NCBI GenBank assembly: GCA_003480725.1
Contig: QUJQ01000002.1
Coordinates: 66,744 to 130,743, forward strand
Length of the DNA stretch: 64,000 nt
From: Clostridiaceae bacterium AM27-36LB
Lineage (GTDB): Bacteria; Bacillota; Clostridia; Lachnospirales; Lachnospiraceae
Reading direction: 5' to 3'
In this document: positions 35,304 through 44,847 of the stretch, piece by piece
Numbering within the stretch: the first letter of the stretch is position 1
Layout of the letters: the number at the start of each line of letters is the position of its first letter
Made by a program: the position numbers and the translations under genes
The notes under the pieces: model-generated
Seen by the model: only the letters and a program-made list of their open reading frames with translations
Database searches by the model: none
What the model was told of the DNA's origin: nothing

Positions 35304-36089
35304 CTATTTGAACAGATTCTTTAACTTTCCGAGAAATCCGGTCTTTACCTTCAGATCCAGGAATGGTACTTCCTCTCCCATCACTCTGCGACAGATATTC
35401 ATATATGCCTGTCCTGCAAGAGAAGAATCCCCTACACACGGCTCACCCTGGTTGGTAGAGATAACGATATTCTCATCATCCGGTACTGCACCGATAATAT
35501 TAATAGCAAGAATCTCAACAACATCATCTATAGACATCATATTTCCACTCTCCACCATATCCATGCGGATACGGTTTACGATCAGATCCGTCTTCTTGAT
35601 CTCATTTGCCTCCAGAAGACCTATGATACGGTCTGCATCACGGATTGCAGATACCTCCGGAGTCGTGACGATCAACGCACGGTCAGCCGCTGCAATGGCA
35701 TTTTTGAATCCCTGTTCAATACCAGCCGGGCAATCAAGAAGTATGTAATCAAACTCGCTTCTCAGTTCCTCGATCAGCTTCACCATCTGTTCCGGGCTTA
35801 CCGCTGTCTTATCTCTGGTCTGCGCGGACGGAAGCAGATACAGATTCGGATAACGCTTGTCCTTGATCAGTGCCTGCTTGATCCGGCAATTTCCTTCCAC
35901 CACGTCTACCAGATTGTAAACAATGCGATTTTCCAGTCCCATGACAACATCCAGATTACGAAGTCCGATATCGGTGTCGATCAGAACTACTTTCTGGTCC
36001 AGCTTTGCCAGACCGGTTCCTACGTTGGCTGTGGTGGTTGTCTTGCCCACACCGCCTTTTCCTGATGTAATTACAATTACTTCACTCAT
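35304..36089 (-). CDS. minD: Septum site-determining ATPase MinD
   Basis: A 261-residue deviant-Walker ATPase; Lys-Gly-Gly-Val-Gly-Lys-Thr is at residues 11-17. It binds membrane through a C-terminal amphipathic helix (Phe-Leu-Gly-Lys-Leu-Lys-Asn-Leu-Phe-Lys at the end) and recruits MinC to block misplaced FtsZ rings. Confidence 0.97.
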   Translation of the reverse strand: MSEVIVITSGKGGVGKTTTTANVGTGLAKLDQKVVLIDTDIGLRNLDVVMGLENRIVYNLVDVVEGNCRIKQALIKDKRYPNLYLLPSAQTRDKTAVSPEQMVKLIEELRSEFDYILLDCPAGIEQGFKNAIAAADRALIVTTPEVSAIRDADRIIGLLEANEIKKTDLIVNRIRMDMVESGNMMSIDDVVEILAINIIGAVPDDENIVISTNQGEPCVGDSSLAGQAYMNICRRVMGEEVPFLDLKVKTGFLGKLKNLFK

Positions 36090-36134
36090 ATTGCGTCCTC
36101 CAATTTTCTATCGCTCGATCCGCATCAGGTCTTC

Positions 36135-36824
36135 TTAGATCCGGATATCGTTGATAACTTCTTTTGTTATCGGCTCCATATAGATGTTGCCGTCTTCTGT
36201 ATAGGCGATCATCGGACCTGTGGAGGTCTCTTTCGCTTTTCTGGATTTCTTTTCAGGCTTGTCATCTGCAGCCCTTGCAATGGCATCCGCGATCCGGATC
36301 TGCATGGGATTCATATTGAGTGCTGCCACAAAAGCACCTTCGTTTCCTGCGGCTCCCGCATGAATGGTTCCCTTCAGAGTTCCCAGCACCACCACATTGC
36401 CTTTCGATACAACGGTGGCTCCCGGATTCACATCGCCGAGAATAATAATGCTGCTTCCAGCTTCCAGTACCTGTCCGGAACGAAGTGTTCCTTTATAAAA
36501 TTTTCCATCACTGGCAGAGAGTTCTTTTTTTCTGTCTTCCAGAACTTCCTTCATATAAGCTTCTGTCAGCGTATCCTGTTCCATGATACACAGAATCTCC
36601 AGCGAAGTATTCTCCTGAATTGTCTGGACCACTTCTAGCTGTTCACTCTCTGATAATCTGCGTCCTTCAAAGCTCAATGCCATCTGAGCATCGCCAAAGA
36701 ATTTGGCGGATGCTTTGAACTTTTCTGCGATCTGCGACAGCAGATCACGAAAAGCAATATCTTTATCCAGGCACAAGGTAATTCCATATTTGTTGCTCTT
36801 TATCACAACTGTCTGTTGTATCAT
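36135..36824 (-). CDS. minC: Septum site-determining protein MinC
   Basis: A 229-residue FtsZ assembly inhibitor with an N-terminal alpha/beta domain and a C-terminal right-handed beta-helix (repeating Gly-x-Val turns such as Gly-Asp-Val-Asn-Pro-Gly-Ala and Gly-Asn-Val-Val-Val-Leu-Gly). The start at 36824 follows GGGAG and lies 11 bp after the PBP2 stop. A Lys-rich linker near the C-terminus is a small peculiarity. Confidence 0.94.
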   Translation of the reverse strand: MIQQTVVIKSNKYGITLCLDKDIAFRDLLSQIAEKFKASAKFFGDAQMALSFEGRRLSESEQLEVVQTIQENTSLEILCIMEQDTLTEAYMKEVLEDRKKELSASDGKFYKGTLRSGQVLEAGSSIIILGDVNPGATVVSKGNVVVLGTLKGTIHAGAAGNEGAFVAALNMNPMQIRIADAIARAADDKPEKKSRKAKETSTGPMIAYTEDGNIYMEPITKEVINDIRI

Positions 36825-36834
36825 AACTGTCTCC

Positions 36835-39723
36835 CTAGTCATTGATCACTGCACTTGTGGCAGTTGTTGCAGATCCATTCAGCAGTTCATCTTTATCTGT
36901 CAGATCAAAATAATAGGAAAAGATATCAGCTGCCATAGAAGCTGCATTTGCGGAAGTATAGCCGTTGGCAATTCGGATCGCAATTGCGATCTGCGGGCTC
37001 TCATATGGTGCATATCCCATGAACAGTGCATGGTTTGGATGACTCTTGGACTGCTGTGCAGTACCGGTCTTTCCTGCAATGGTAAGATTCAGATCTTTAA
37101 ATGCCGCCGTATTCTCTGCCACCTGATGCATGCCTTCCTGAATGGTGTTCCAGGAATTATCCGCAATATCGATATTATTATATACTGATGCCGAATAATC
37201 TTCAATAGTGTTTCCTTCAGAATCTGTCAATTTATCCAGCAATGTCAGATCATACACAGTTCCTCTGTTTGCGATCGTGCTTACATATCTGGCGATCTGA
37301 GATACCGTATACAGATGGGTGCCCTGTCCAATTGCCGAACGAATACCATCACTGTCTGAGATCTTCGGGTCACTCTCTGGAAGTTCCATACCTGATGTAT
37401 GGTCAAAGCCAAACATAGCCGCATATTTCGAGAGTGCTGCCAGTGCCCGGTCTGATGAATAGCCGGTGCTCCGTCCACCTCCCAGTCTGAATCCTACCTC
37501 ATAAAAATAATAGTTGCAGGAAACACGAATGGCATCCACCATGTTGATGTTTCCATGACTTCCATGATACTGGTTATAGATCCAGCAGGTAGGTGAACCG
37601 TATGCTTCCGTAAACACACCTGTTGCATGAATAATATCTGTGGAACGGATCACCCCTTCTTCCAGACCAGCAACAGCAGAAATCGGTTTGAATGTAGAAC
37701 CGGGTGCTGTACGCTCCTGTGTGGATCGACTGTACAGAGGTCCTGCCAGGTCACGGTTCAGTTCTGCATAGTAAGCAGAATCCATGGTATTAGTCAGTCG
37801 GTTGTTATCATATCCCGGATAAGACACATTTGCCAGTACATCTCCAGTATTCGGATCGGTGATCACACATCCGGCACTACACGGTTCCAGTGCAAGCTGT
37901 CCCGGTGTGATCTCCAGATTCTTGATCTTATCCATCATAAAGCTGTATGCAGAATAAGCACCGCTTCTGAGTTTTCCAACCGTCTCCTCATCATACTCCA
38001 GAATACCCTGGTCATACAAGAGCAAACAAACTTCTCTTCCCGTCACCACATCATTCAAAATGACATATTTATACAGCATTGTATGAAAATTGCTGTCGGT
38101 TGCCAGTTTTGACGAAATATAATCAACTACCACCTGATAGATTTCTTCGGAATTCATATAGGAATTCTTCACATCAAGCCCGGATACATCCACCCAGTTC
38201 ATGGAAATGGCATATTCCAGATATTCCTTCAGACTGATGGTCTCATCTTTTGCCCAGGCAATATAAGTAGCGTCTTCTGTATTGACCGCACTCTTCATGA
38301 GTACCTGATCCCCACCCATAAGGATGTCAGACACAATGTAGCTCATATAATTTTTCATGTCACTTGGCAAATCACAATAGGCAGTCGGGCTATCAGACTG
38401 AAGCTGTGCCATAATACGGCTGATCGCATCATCAAGCTGGGTATCAAACCGCTGCTGTACTGACCTCTCCAGATCCGTGGCATCATCCGCTGTAAAATGG
38501 GACGTGTCAATAATATGGTTCTGGATCAGCGCATAATAGACATCATAGATAGGGATCACAATGCTCATGGCAGAACTGTGTGCCCCTGGCACATACTGCT
38601 TAATATTCTGGATCTTGGACACCAGAACACCCGCCAGACGCTGCTCCAGGATATTATATGCTGCAATCTGCAGGTCCTTATCAATGGTCAGATACAGATC
38701 ATGCCCGGATTCTGGCTGAGTCTCGCTCTCCACCTCCAGCACATTTCCCACACTGTCCACATAGATGGTACGCTGCCCTTTCTTACCCTGAAGCTCTGTC
38801 TCCATATACTGCTCCAGACCTGCTTTACCAACCAGGTCGTTGGCGTCATAATCTTCATTCTGTTCTTTCAGCGTATCCAGCTCATCCTGGTCAGGCTTGC
38901 CAATATATCCAATGATATTTGCAAAATATTTAGAATCGGCATACGTACGCAGACTGCTCTGCTCAATATCCACTCCCTGCAGATTACTCTGGTTTTCCAG
39001 GATCTCTGCAACTGTGGCATCTGATACATCTGAAGCCACGGTGGTGGTCACATAACGTTTAAAGCTGTTGCTGCTGATGGCATAACGGATAGTCACCAGC
39101 TTTAAGATCTGTTCCGGCGTCAGATCTGTGGGAACCTTATATTCCTTGATCTGCTCCTCTGTATAAAGGTCCGGAGAGATCCAGAACTTCTTCTTACCGC
39201 ACAGATACTCGATCATCTCGTCCGCAGTCGCCACATATTCTTCCGGCTTCAGATCATCAATACTGCTGTAACCATAAATATCTGCCTTAAAACGAAGCAG
39301 TGCTCTTCCCTCCTGCGTATAAGTATAAGAGCCATTCTGGTACACAATGCCGAAATCACCGATCACGTTGTCTCCATGAGACTCTACAATATCTATGACC
39401 TTCAGCACAGTCCGGTTTAATGTAGACTGCTTCTCTCTTGCACTTTTATAAGTTCCGTTATCCTCCATGGTCACCGAATAGGAAAGAACATTATCTGCCA
39501 GAACCTGTCCGTTCCTGTCAAAAATTCTTCCTCTGGTGCCAGGTAAACTTACCTCACGTTTAATACGCATGGTAAAGCTATCTGCATAATTCTGTCCATT
39601 GATGATCTGCAGATAGAAGATCCGGCTCATCATAATTCCGAAAAAAGCCAGAAAAATCACCACGAGCACAAATATACGCGATGTTATGAAATTCAATATG
39701 GATTCTTTGATATCTTCCAGCAA
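36835..39723 (-). CDS. Penicillin-binding protein 2 with large insertion
   Basis: A class B PBP (transpeptidase for cell elongation) of 962 residues. One transmembrane helix (about 15-37), a dimerisation domain starting with Arg-Gly-Arg-Ile-Phe-Asp-Arg-Asn-Gly at 64-72, and the transpeptidase domain with Ser676-x-x-Lys679, a Ser-Cys-Asn motif and Lys-Thr-Gly-Thr-Ala near residue 900. Between the Leu-Gln-Ile-Ala-Ala-Tyr-Asn-Ile-Leu-Glu helix (351-360) and the Gly-Cys-Val-Ile-Thr-Asp-Pro strand (618-624), which are close together in standard PBP2, about 245 residues are inserted; they are mostly helical and Asp/Tyr-rich. Upstream is mreD and downstream minC. Confidence 0.93.
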   Translation of the reverse strand: MLEDIKESILNFITSRIFVLVVIFLAFFGIMMSRIFYLQIINGQNYADSFTMRIKREVSLPGTRGRIFDRNGQVLADNVLSYSVTMEDNGTYKSAREKQSTLNRTVLKVIDIVESHGDNVIGDFGIVYQNGSYTYTQEGRALLRFKADIYGYSSIDDLKPEEYVATADEMIEYLCGKKKFWISPDLYTEEQIKEYKVPTDLTPEQILKLVTIRYAISSNSFKRYVTTTVASDVSDATVAEILENQSNLQGVDIEQSSLRTYADSKYFANIIGYIGKPDQDELDTLKEQNEDYDANDLVGKAGLEQYMETELQGKKGQRTIYVDSVGNVLEVESETQPESGHDLYLTIDKDLQIAAYNILEQRLAGVLVSKIQNIKQYVPGAHSSAMSIVIPIYDVYYALIQNHIIDTSHFTADDATDLERSVQQRFDTQLDDAISRIMAQLQSDSPTAYCDLPSDMKNYMSYIVSDILMGGDQVLMKSAVNTEDATYIAWAKDETISLKEYLEYAISMNWVDVSGLDVKNSYMNSEEIYQVVVDYISSKLATDSNFHTMLYKYVILNDVVTGREVCLLLYDQGILEYDEETVGKLRSGAYSAYSFMMDKIKNLEITPGQLALEPCSAGCVITDPNTGDVLANVSYPGYDNNRLTNTMDSAYYAELNRDLAGPLYSRSTQERTAPGSTFKPISAVAGLEEGVIRSTDIIHATGVFTEAYGSPTCWIYNQYHGSHGNINMVDAIRVSCNYYFYEVGFRLGGGRSTGYSSDRALAALSKYAAMFGFDHTSGMELPESDPKISDSDGIRSAIGQGTHLYTVSQIARYVSTIANRGTVYDLTLLDKLTDSEGNTIEDYSASVYNNIDIADNSWNTIQEGMHQVAENTAAFKDLNLTIAGKTGTAQQSKSHPNHALFMGYAPYESPQIAIAIRIANGYTSANAASMAADIFSYYFDLTDKDELLNGSATTATSAVIND

Positions 39724-39735
39724 ATTACCCGCTCC

Positions 39736-40230
39736 TTACGAATCAGTCTTAAGCCTTACGTTGATCTTATAGATCAACCGATAAATAAATAGGGTCACAA
39801 TGACTGTATACAGAAGTTCTGGCAGAATGATACTTGTCAGATAATGAAAAAATGCGAACCGGCTTCTCATGACAAACATGATCATGTACGTTCCCAGTCC
39901 ATAGATCAGTTCACTGGCCGAGATCAGACTCAGCGGCAGCTTAATATCGTCTCCGTAAAAGATCCGGTTGAACTGTCCATTGCCATAGCCGATGTACATA
40001 TAAATGATTGCATGCATGCCAAGAAGTCTTCCATAGAAAATATCTTCCAGCAGCCCACAGAAAAATCCTACGATCATACCTTCTTTCCGACCGCCCATAA
40101 AACCGAAGGAAGCTGTCAGAATGATCATGAGATTGGGACTGATAGAGCCAATAGAAAGAGCCTGAAACACCGTACTCTGCAGAAGGAAGCAGAGAAGGAT
40201 CATCAGAGCGATCACAATTTTACGCTTCAT
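39736..40230 (-). CDS. mreD: Rod shape-determining protein MreD
   Basis: A 164-residue membrane protein with about five helices, the MreD partner of MreC in the elongasome. It follows mreC by 16 bp and precedes PBP2 by 12 bp. Assignment rests on hydrophobic pattern plus location. Confidence 0.9.
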   Translation of the reverse strand: MKRKIVIALMILLCFLLQSTVFQALSIGSISPNLMIILTASFGFMGGRKEGMIVGFFCGLLEDIFYGRLLGMHAIIYMYIGYGNGQFNRIFYGDDIKLPLSLISASELIYGLGTYMIMFVMRSRFAFFHYLTSIILPELLYTVIVTLFIYRLIYKINVRLKTDS

Positions 40231-40246
40231 CTATTCTTCTGCCCTC

Positions 40247-41158
40247 CTATTCTGTCTCAGTAGTCTCATCCAGCAGCGTATCTTCTTCTGTTGCATCCGC
40301 CTGTGATTCATCCACCTGCTGCTTTAGGTCAGTGATGACAAGAACCGTACTCAGATGCTCAAAATCCACAGCCGGAGTAATGCTTCCAGACTTGGTCAGA
40401 TTATTGGAATCTACAGCAAGTTCATTTACATAGCCGATCAGGATTCCTTTATGATATTTTGCGCTGGCATAAGAAGTGACAACTTTGTCTCCGGATTCTA
40501 CCTCATCATTCTGATCTCTGAGCTGATTAAGCTGCAGGGTTCCCTCTGACATCATCTCCAGATCACCGCGCACATAACACAAATCCGAATTTTTCAGGAT
40601 CATGGCGCTGACATTACTCATGTCGTCAATGATGGAACGCACCTGTGCCCAGTCCGGTCCGGTCTTGGTCACGATACCGACCAGTCCGCCTCCGGCGATC
40701 ACATTCATATCCACTTTGATCCCGTCACTGGAACCCTTGTCGATAATGAACATATTAAACCAGTTACCTGTATCTTTTCCAATAACATTGGCCGCGATCT
40801 TATTCAGATCAGAATAATCGCTGTCCAGATTGTAAAGATCTCTCAACTCCTGAAGTTCATAGCGTTCCTGCATCAGCATATTATTTTCCAGTGTCAGTTC
40901 CGCCACCTGTTCCTTCAGGCTCTGGTTCTCCTCGTTGATCTGCTGCAGATCTGCCAGATTATCGACTCTTGATCTGACCCGGCCGCCAGCTGCATTGATC
41001 CCCTTCTGTACCGGGATCAGCACATAACCGGAAACCGTATTGAGGATCCCTCCGTCAAAATCCGTCAGGAAAGACACTGACATCGTACCAACACATAACA
41101 ACGTCAGTGCAAACAAAATATATTTTGACGGAATCGTAAATCGATTTTTTCGTTTCAT
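40247..41158 (-). CDS. mreC: Rod shape-determining protein MreC
   Basis: A 303-residue single-pass protein: transmembrane helix about 13-30, a coiled coil about 65-105, then the beta-rich MreC domain (Asn-Val-Ile-Gly-Lys-Asp near residue 125 and Gly-Gly-Gly-Leu-Val-Gly-Ile-Val further on). It links MreB with PBP2. The C-terminal tail is acidic. Confidence 0.94.
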   Translation of the reverse strand: MKRKNRFTIPSKYILFALTLLCVGTMSVSFLTDFDGGILNTVSGYVLIPVQKGINAAGGRVRSRVDNLADLQQINEENQSLKEQVAELTLENNMLMQERYELQELRDLYNLDSDYSDLNKIAANVIGKDTGNWFNMFIIDKGSSDGIKVDMNVIAGGGLVGIVTKTGPDWAQVRSIIDDMSNVSAMILKNSDLCYVRGDLEMMSEGTLQLNQLRDQNDEVESGDKVVTSYASAKYHKGILIGYVNELAVDSNNLTKSGSITPAVDFEHLSTVLVITDLKQQVDESQADATEEDTLLDETTETE

Positions 41159-41176
41159 ACTATACAGCTCCCGCCG

Positions 41177-42184
41177 TTATACATATTTCTGTTCTTTGGT
41201 AACGAATGCCAGCGGACGGAATTCCTTTTCATTGATCACACGGGCAAGTCCTCTTACCACGCACATTTCCGGATCTTCATCCACTTTCACACTGATACCT
41301 GTCTTCTTCTGAAGCAGCTGATCCAGATTACGGATCCGTGCAGAACCGCCGGTCAGATAAATACCATTTGCAATAATATCAACACCTAATTCTGGTGGTG
41401 TACGCTCCAGGATCGTCTTGATGGCATCAGTAATGATTCCAAGCTGCTCTTTGATCGCATCATATACAAATGCAGAGGACAATTCCAGCATCTGCGGCAG
41501 ACCGACTACCATATTACGTCCGCAGATCTGCATGGTCTTTTCTTCCGGATCTATAGCATATGCCAGCTCTTTTTTGATATTTTCTGCAGTTTTGCTTCCA
41601 ATAAAGAAACTGTATTCCTTACGGATCGCACTCTGGATCGCATCGTCGATAGAACGTCCACCGGTCTGGATCAGACGGCTGATCACGGTTCCACCAAGAG
41701 AAAGTACGGATATTTCCGTAGTCTCAGCTCCGATATCTACGATCAGAACTCCCTGTGCCTCTTTTACATTGATGCCAAGACCAAGACCTGCTGCTACTGG
41801 CTTGTCAACCAGATATACGGTCTTTGGCTTCATGGCAGAATCCTGGATCAGCATGGTAAAGTTCCGCTCCTGCATATCTGTGGGAAGTGCCACGAAAAAG
41901 TCTGCACCTTTCAGCTGTCCCTTAATATTCTCTTCCAGCAGTTTTTTCAGAAATGCCTGCATATTGCTGATGCTCGCCAGATTACCATAAGACATAGGTG
42001 CACCTACATGAATGTTGGCCGGTGCTTTTTCATACATAGCGTATGCCTCATCTCCACATGCCAGCAGTTTATTCTTGTCCTGAACTGCTACCATATTATG
42101 CTGCATCAAATATCCATCTGCATCTCTGTTGTATATTTTCAGATGATAAGATCCAAAATCGCAGCCAAAACTATGATTATTCAT
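41177..42184 (-). CDS. mreB: MreB-like actin homologue
   Basis: A 335-residue actin-fold protein. Actin motifs: phosphate 1 Phe-Gly-Cys-Asp-Phe-Gly-Ser-Tyr at 7-13, phosphate 2 Ile-Val-Asp-Ile-Gly-Ala-Glu-Thr-Thr-Glu near 150-158, and the adenosine motif Leu-Thr-Gly-Gly-Ser-Ala-Arg near 283. It heads the mreBCD-PBP2-minCDE-rodA series and lies 27 bp after radC. Slightly atypical at the N-terminus, so a paralogue of classical MreB is possible. Confidence 0.92.
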   Translation of the reverse strand: MNNHSFGCDFGSYHLKIYNRDADGYLMQHNMVAVQDKNKLLACGDEAYAMYEKAPANIHVGAPMSYGNLASISNMQAFLKKLLEENIKGQLKGADFFVALPTDMQERNFTMLIQDSAMKPKTVYLVDKPVAAGLGLGINVKEAQGVLIVDIGAETTEISVLSLGGTVISRLIQTGGRSIDDAIQSAIRKEYSFFIGSKTAENIKKELAYAIDPEEKTMQICGRNMVVGLPQMLELSSAFVYDAIKEQLGIITDAIKTILERTPPELGVDIIANGIYLTGGSARIRNLDQLLQKKTGISVKVDEDPEMCVVRGLARVINEKEFRPLAFVTKEQKYV

Positions 42185-42211
42185 GGTATATTTTTCCCTC
42201 TTTCTCTGTGT

Positions 42212-42901
42212 CTACATATAATTTTTTTCTCGAAAACTGATATAGGAGTGACCTCCTATAATAATGTGATCCGTCAATGTGATTCCTATCAGCTCTCCGG
42301 CCTCCTGTACTCTTCTGGTCACTTCCAGATCTTCTCTGCTCGGCCGCGGATCTCCGCTTGGATGATTGTGCAGAAGAATGATCTGTACCGCTCTGGCTGA
42401 CAGAGCTTCCAGAAAGATCTCTCTGGGTGAGATCACCGATGCATTCACGGTTCCCTGAAACAGGTAAGTCTCCTTTAACAACCGTCCCCGCTGATTGAGC
42501 ATCAGGACCAGAAGAACTTCCTGTTCTCTGTGGCGCAGATCTTCCATATAATATCCTGCCACAGCTTCTGCCGAAGTAAATGCAGTCCCTTCGCCGGCTT
42601 CTTCTCTCGCCATCCGTCTCGCTATTTCCAGAATACATTTAAGCTGTACTGCTTTCACTTTTCCGATTCCATGAACCGCTGAAAGCTCGGTCATGCTCAA
42701 CCGCCGGATCCCGGTAAACCCTTCCCTCTCCGGCACAAGATTCAGCAGCTCTCCTGCCAGATCAAGAACATGTTTTCCCTTTGCTCCTGTCCTCAGGATC
42801 ACTGCAAGCAGTTCCCTGTTGGTCAGTGCCTGCACTCCATAGCGAATACATTTTTCATAGGGTCTGTCTTCTTCAGGCAGACAGTCAAACTGTTTGTTCA
42901 T
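42212..42901 (-). CDS. radC: RadC-family JAB1/MPN protein
   Basis: A 229-residue protein with an N-terminal helix-hairpin-helix (Val-His-Gly-Ile-Gly-Lys-Val-Lys-Ala) and a C-terminal JAMM metal site (His-Asn-His-Pro-Ser-Gly-Asp). Its role in DNA repair is doubtful; the enzyme activity is unknown. The start at 42901 is chosen because GGAGG lies nine bases upstream; an in-frame ATG at 42931 has poor spacing. Confidence 0.9.
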   Translation of the reverse strand: MNKQFDCLPEEDRPYEKCIRYGVQALTNRELLAVILRTGAKGKHVLDLAGELLNLVPEREGFTGIRRLSMTELSAVHGIGKVKAVQLKCILEIARRMAREEAGEGTAFTSAEAVAGYYMEDLRHREQEVLLVLMLNQRGRLLKETYLFQGTVNASVISPREIFLEALSARAVQIILLHNHPSGDPRPSREDLEVTRRVQEAGELIGITLTDHIIIGGHSYISFREKNYM

Positions 42902-42953
42902 ATGCGATAACCTCCGTTGGTGTTCAGACATCCCTTCGGTTATCTTATTATAA

Positions 42954-43208
42954 CTAGATCCAGCGATAGATAAGGATCGCCAGTGCAATGCCGATAATAC
43001 CGGCAATCGTGATCTTGATGGTCAGACCAAATGTAAGTACCACAAGTCCCATAGATAAAACCAGTGGATTCTCAAGTCCGAATGCCTGCCCGTAATTCAG
43101 CCAGTCCAGTCCCGGCACACTCGATGCAATGCTTCCGATAAATCCGCCGATCACCACACCGGCCAGCATCAGCAGAAGTAATGTCCATCCGTTCTTCGTT
43201 CCTCTCAT
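42954..43208 (-). CDS. DUF4321 membrane protein
   Basis: An 84-residue protein with two to three helices and the Gly-Gly-Phe-Ile-Gly-Ser signature of DUF4321, a family found beside radC/maf/mreB in Clostridia. Function unknown. Confidence 0.85.
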   Translation of the reverse strand: MRGTKNGWTLLLLMLAGVVIGGFIGSIASSVPGLDWLNYGQAFGLENPLVLSMGLVVLTFGLTIKITIAGIIGIALAILIYRWI

Positions 43209-43236
43209 TTGTATCTTACCTCCAAAACCAGTTCAT

Positions 43237-44847
43237 TTAATCATAACACGGCAAATATTTTTTTGCAATTGCTTCTGCAATCTTTAATCCGTCCATGGCC
43301 GCAGATGTGATCCCACCTGCATATCCGGCTCCCTCTCCACAGGGATAAAGTCCCCTGATCTCACTTTCAAAGGTCTCATCCCGCATGATCCGCACCGGCG
43401 AAGAAGTCCGGCTCTCCACACCGGATAACACTGCATCCGGCCGGTCGAATCCACGGATCAGCTTCTCACAGCCATGGATTCCTTCTTCCAGTGCACTGGA
43501 CAGCTCTGCCGGGAAAATATTTCTCACATTGGCAAACGTGTACTGTCCCTTGATGCAAGGCTCCACCTCTCCAAGCGTGGTTGTCGGTATATTCTGACAA
43601 AAATCTCCGAACAACTGCACCGGAACTTTTCCGCCGCCCAGTTCATAAGCTGCCCGCTCCAGCTTTCTCTGAAATTCCACACCCGCCAGAATATCATCAC
43701 TTCCAAAATCCTCCGGCGTCACAGTCACGATCATGGCACTGTTGGCATTCCGGCTGTCACGCGCATGATAACTCATTCCATTGACAGCCAGATGACCTTT
43801 TTCTGACGATGCGTTGACCACATAGCCACCTGGACACATACAGAAGGAATATACACCTCTTCCTGCACCTGTCTGCCGGGTTACTTTATAAGCTGCTGAC
43901 GGCAGAAATGATGGGTAATCAGCTCCATACTGACTGATATTGATCATCTCCTGCGGATGTTCCATACGTACACCCACCGCAAAAGGCTTTGCCCGCATAG
44001 GGATCTGCCTGGTCTTCAGCATGGAAAAGGTATCTCTGGCACTATGTCCCACTGCCAGCACTACCTGTCCGGAAACGATCTCTTCCATCTCTCCGGTCTT
44101 CAGATCTGTGGCCTGTACACCATGGATCTGTCCATTCTGGATCAACAGATCTGTCATCTGACAATGAAACCGTACCTCTCCTCCCAGACGCTCAATCTCT
44201 TTTCGGATATAGGTCACAATTCCGATCAGTTCATCTGTTCCCAGATGAGGCTTCTGCTCATATAAGATCTCTTCATCGGCTCCGGCTTCCACAAACAGTT
44301 CCAGTACTTTCCGGTTGCGTCCCACCGGGTCTTTTACCAGTGTATTCAGTTTTCCATCAGAAAATGTACCTGCTCCGCCTTCTCCAAACTGTACATTGGA
44401 CCGCTCATTCAGTTCTCCCGTCAGCCAGAAATGCTCCACCGTTCTGGCACGATCCTCTGCCTTCTCGCCTCTCTCTAAAACCAGCGGTGCATAGCCTGCC
44501 TTTGCAAGCATCCAACCGCAGAACAGTCCTGCAGGTCCTGCACCGATGATGACCGGTCTTGCCTGTATTTTTTTTGCATCTGCGGACGCTTTCGGAAACT
44601 GATACCAGGTTTTCACCGCTTTTTCCGCATGACCATTGCAATGTTTCAGCACGGTTGGTTCCCGTTTCACCTCTGCATCGATCATATAAACATATTTTAA
44701 TTCCCCGCCTCTGGCATCCAGCGAACGGCGGATCAGTTCATAACGGATCAGTTCCTCCGGTCGAATACGCAGAGTCTTGATGATTTTCTGTTCCAGATCC
44801 CGGCGGCTGTGTTCCACCGGAAGCTTCAACTGTCTGATTCTAAGCAT
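43237..44847 (-). CDS. FAD-dependent oxidoreductase (COG2509-like)
   Basis: A 536-residue flavoprotein with a roughly 95-residue N-terminal alpha/beta domain, the FAD-binding Gly-Ala-Gly-Pro-Ala-Gly at 102-107 and a conserved C-terminal Pro-Cys-Gly-Glu-Gly-Ala-Gly-Tyr-Ala-Gly-Gly-Ile. Members are annotated as FAD-dependent dehydrogenases; the substrate is unknown. It overlaps the preceding BaiN-like gene by 8 bp and is the last gene of the mutS-led operon, although the DUF4321 gene follows after only 28 bp. Confidence 0.9.
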   Translation of the reverse strand: MLRIRQLKLPVEHSRRDLEQKIIKTLRIRPEELIRYELIRRSLDARGGELKYVYMIDAEVKREPTVLKHCNGHAEKAVKTWYQFPKASADAKKIQARPVIIGAGPAGLFCGWMLAKAGYAPLVLERGEKAEDRARTVEHFWLTGELNERSNVQFGEGGAGTFSDGKLNTLVKDPVGRNRKVLELFVEAGADEEILYEQKPHLGTDELIGIVTYIRKEIERLGGEVRFHCQMTDLLIQNGQIHGVQATDLKTGEMEEIVSGQVVLAVGHSARDTFSMLKTRQIPMRAKPFAVGVRMEHPQEMINISQYGADYPSFLPSAAYKVTRQTGAGRGVYSFCMCPGGYVVNASSEKGHLAVNGMSYHARDSRNANSAMIVTVTPEDFGSDDILAGVEFQRKLERAAYELGGGKVPVQLFGDFCQNIPTTTLGEVEPCIKGQYTFANVRNIFPAELSSALEEGIHGCEKLIRGFDRPDAVLSGVESRTSSPVRIMRDETFESEIRGLYPCGEGAGYAGGITSAAMDGLKIAEAIAKKYLPCYD

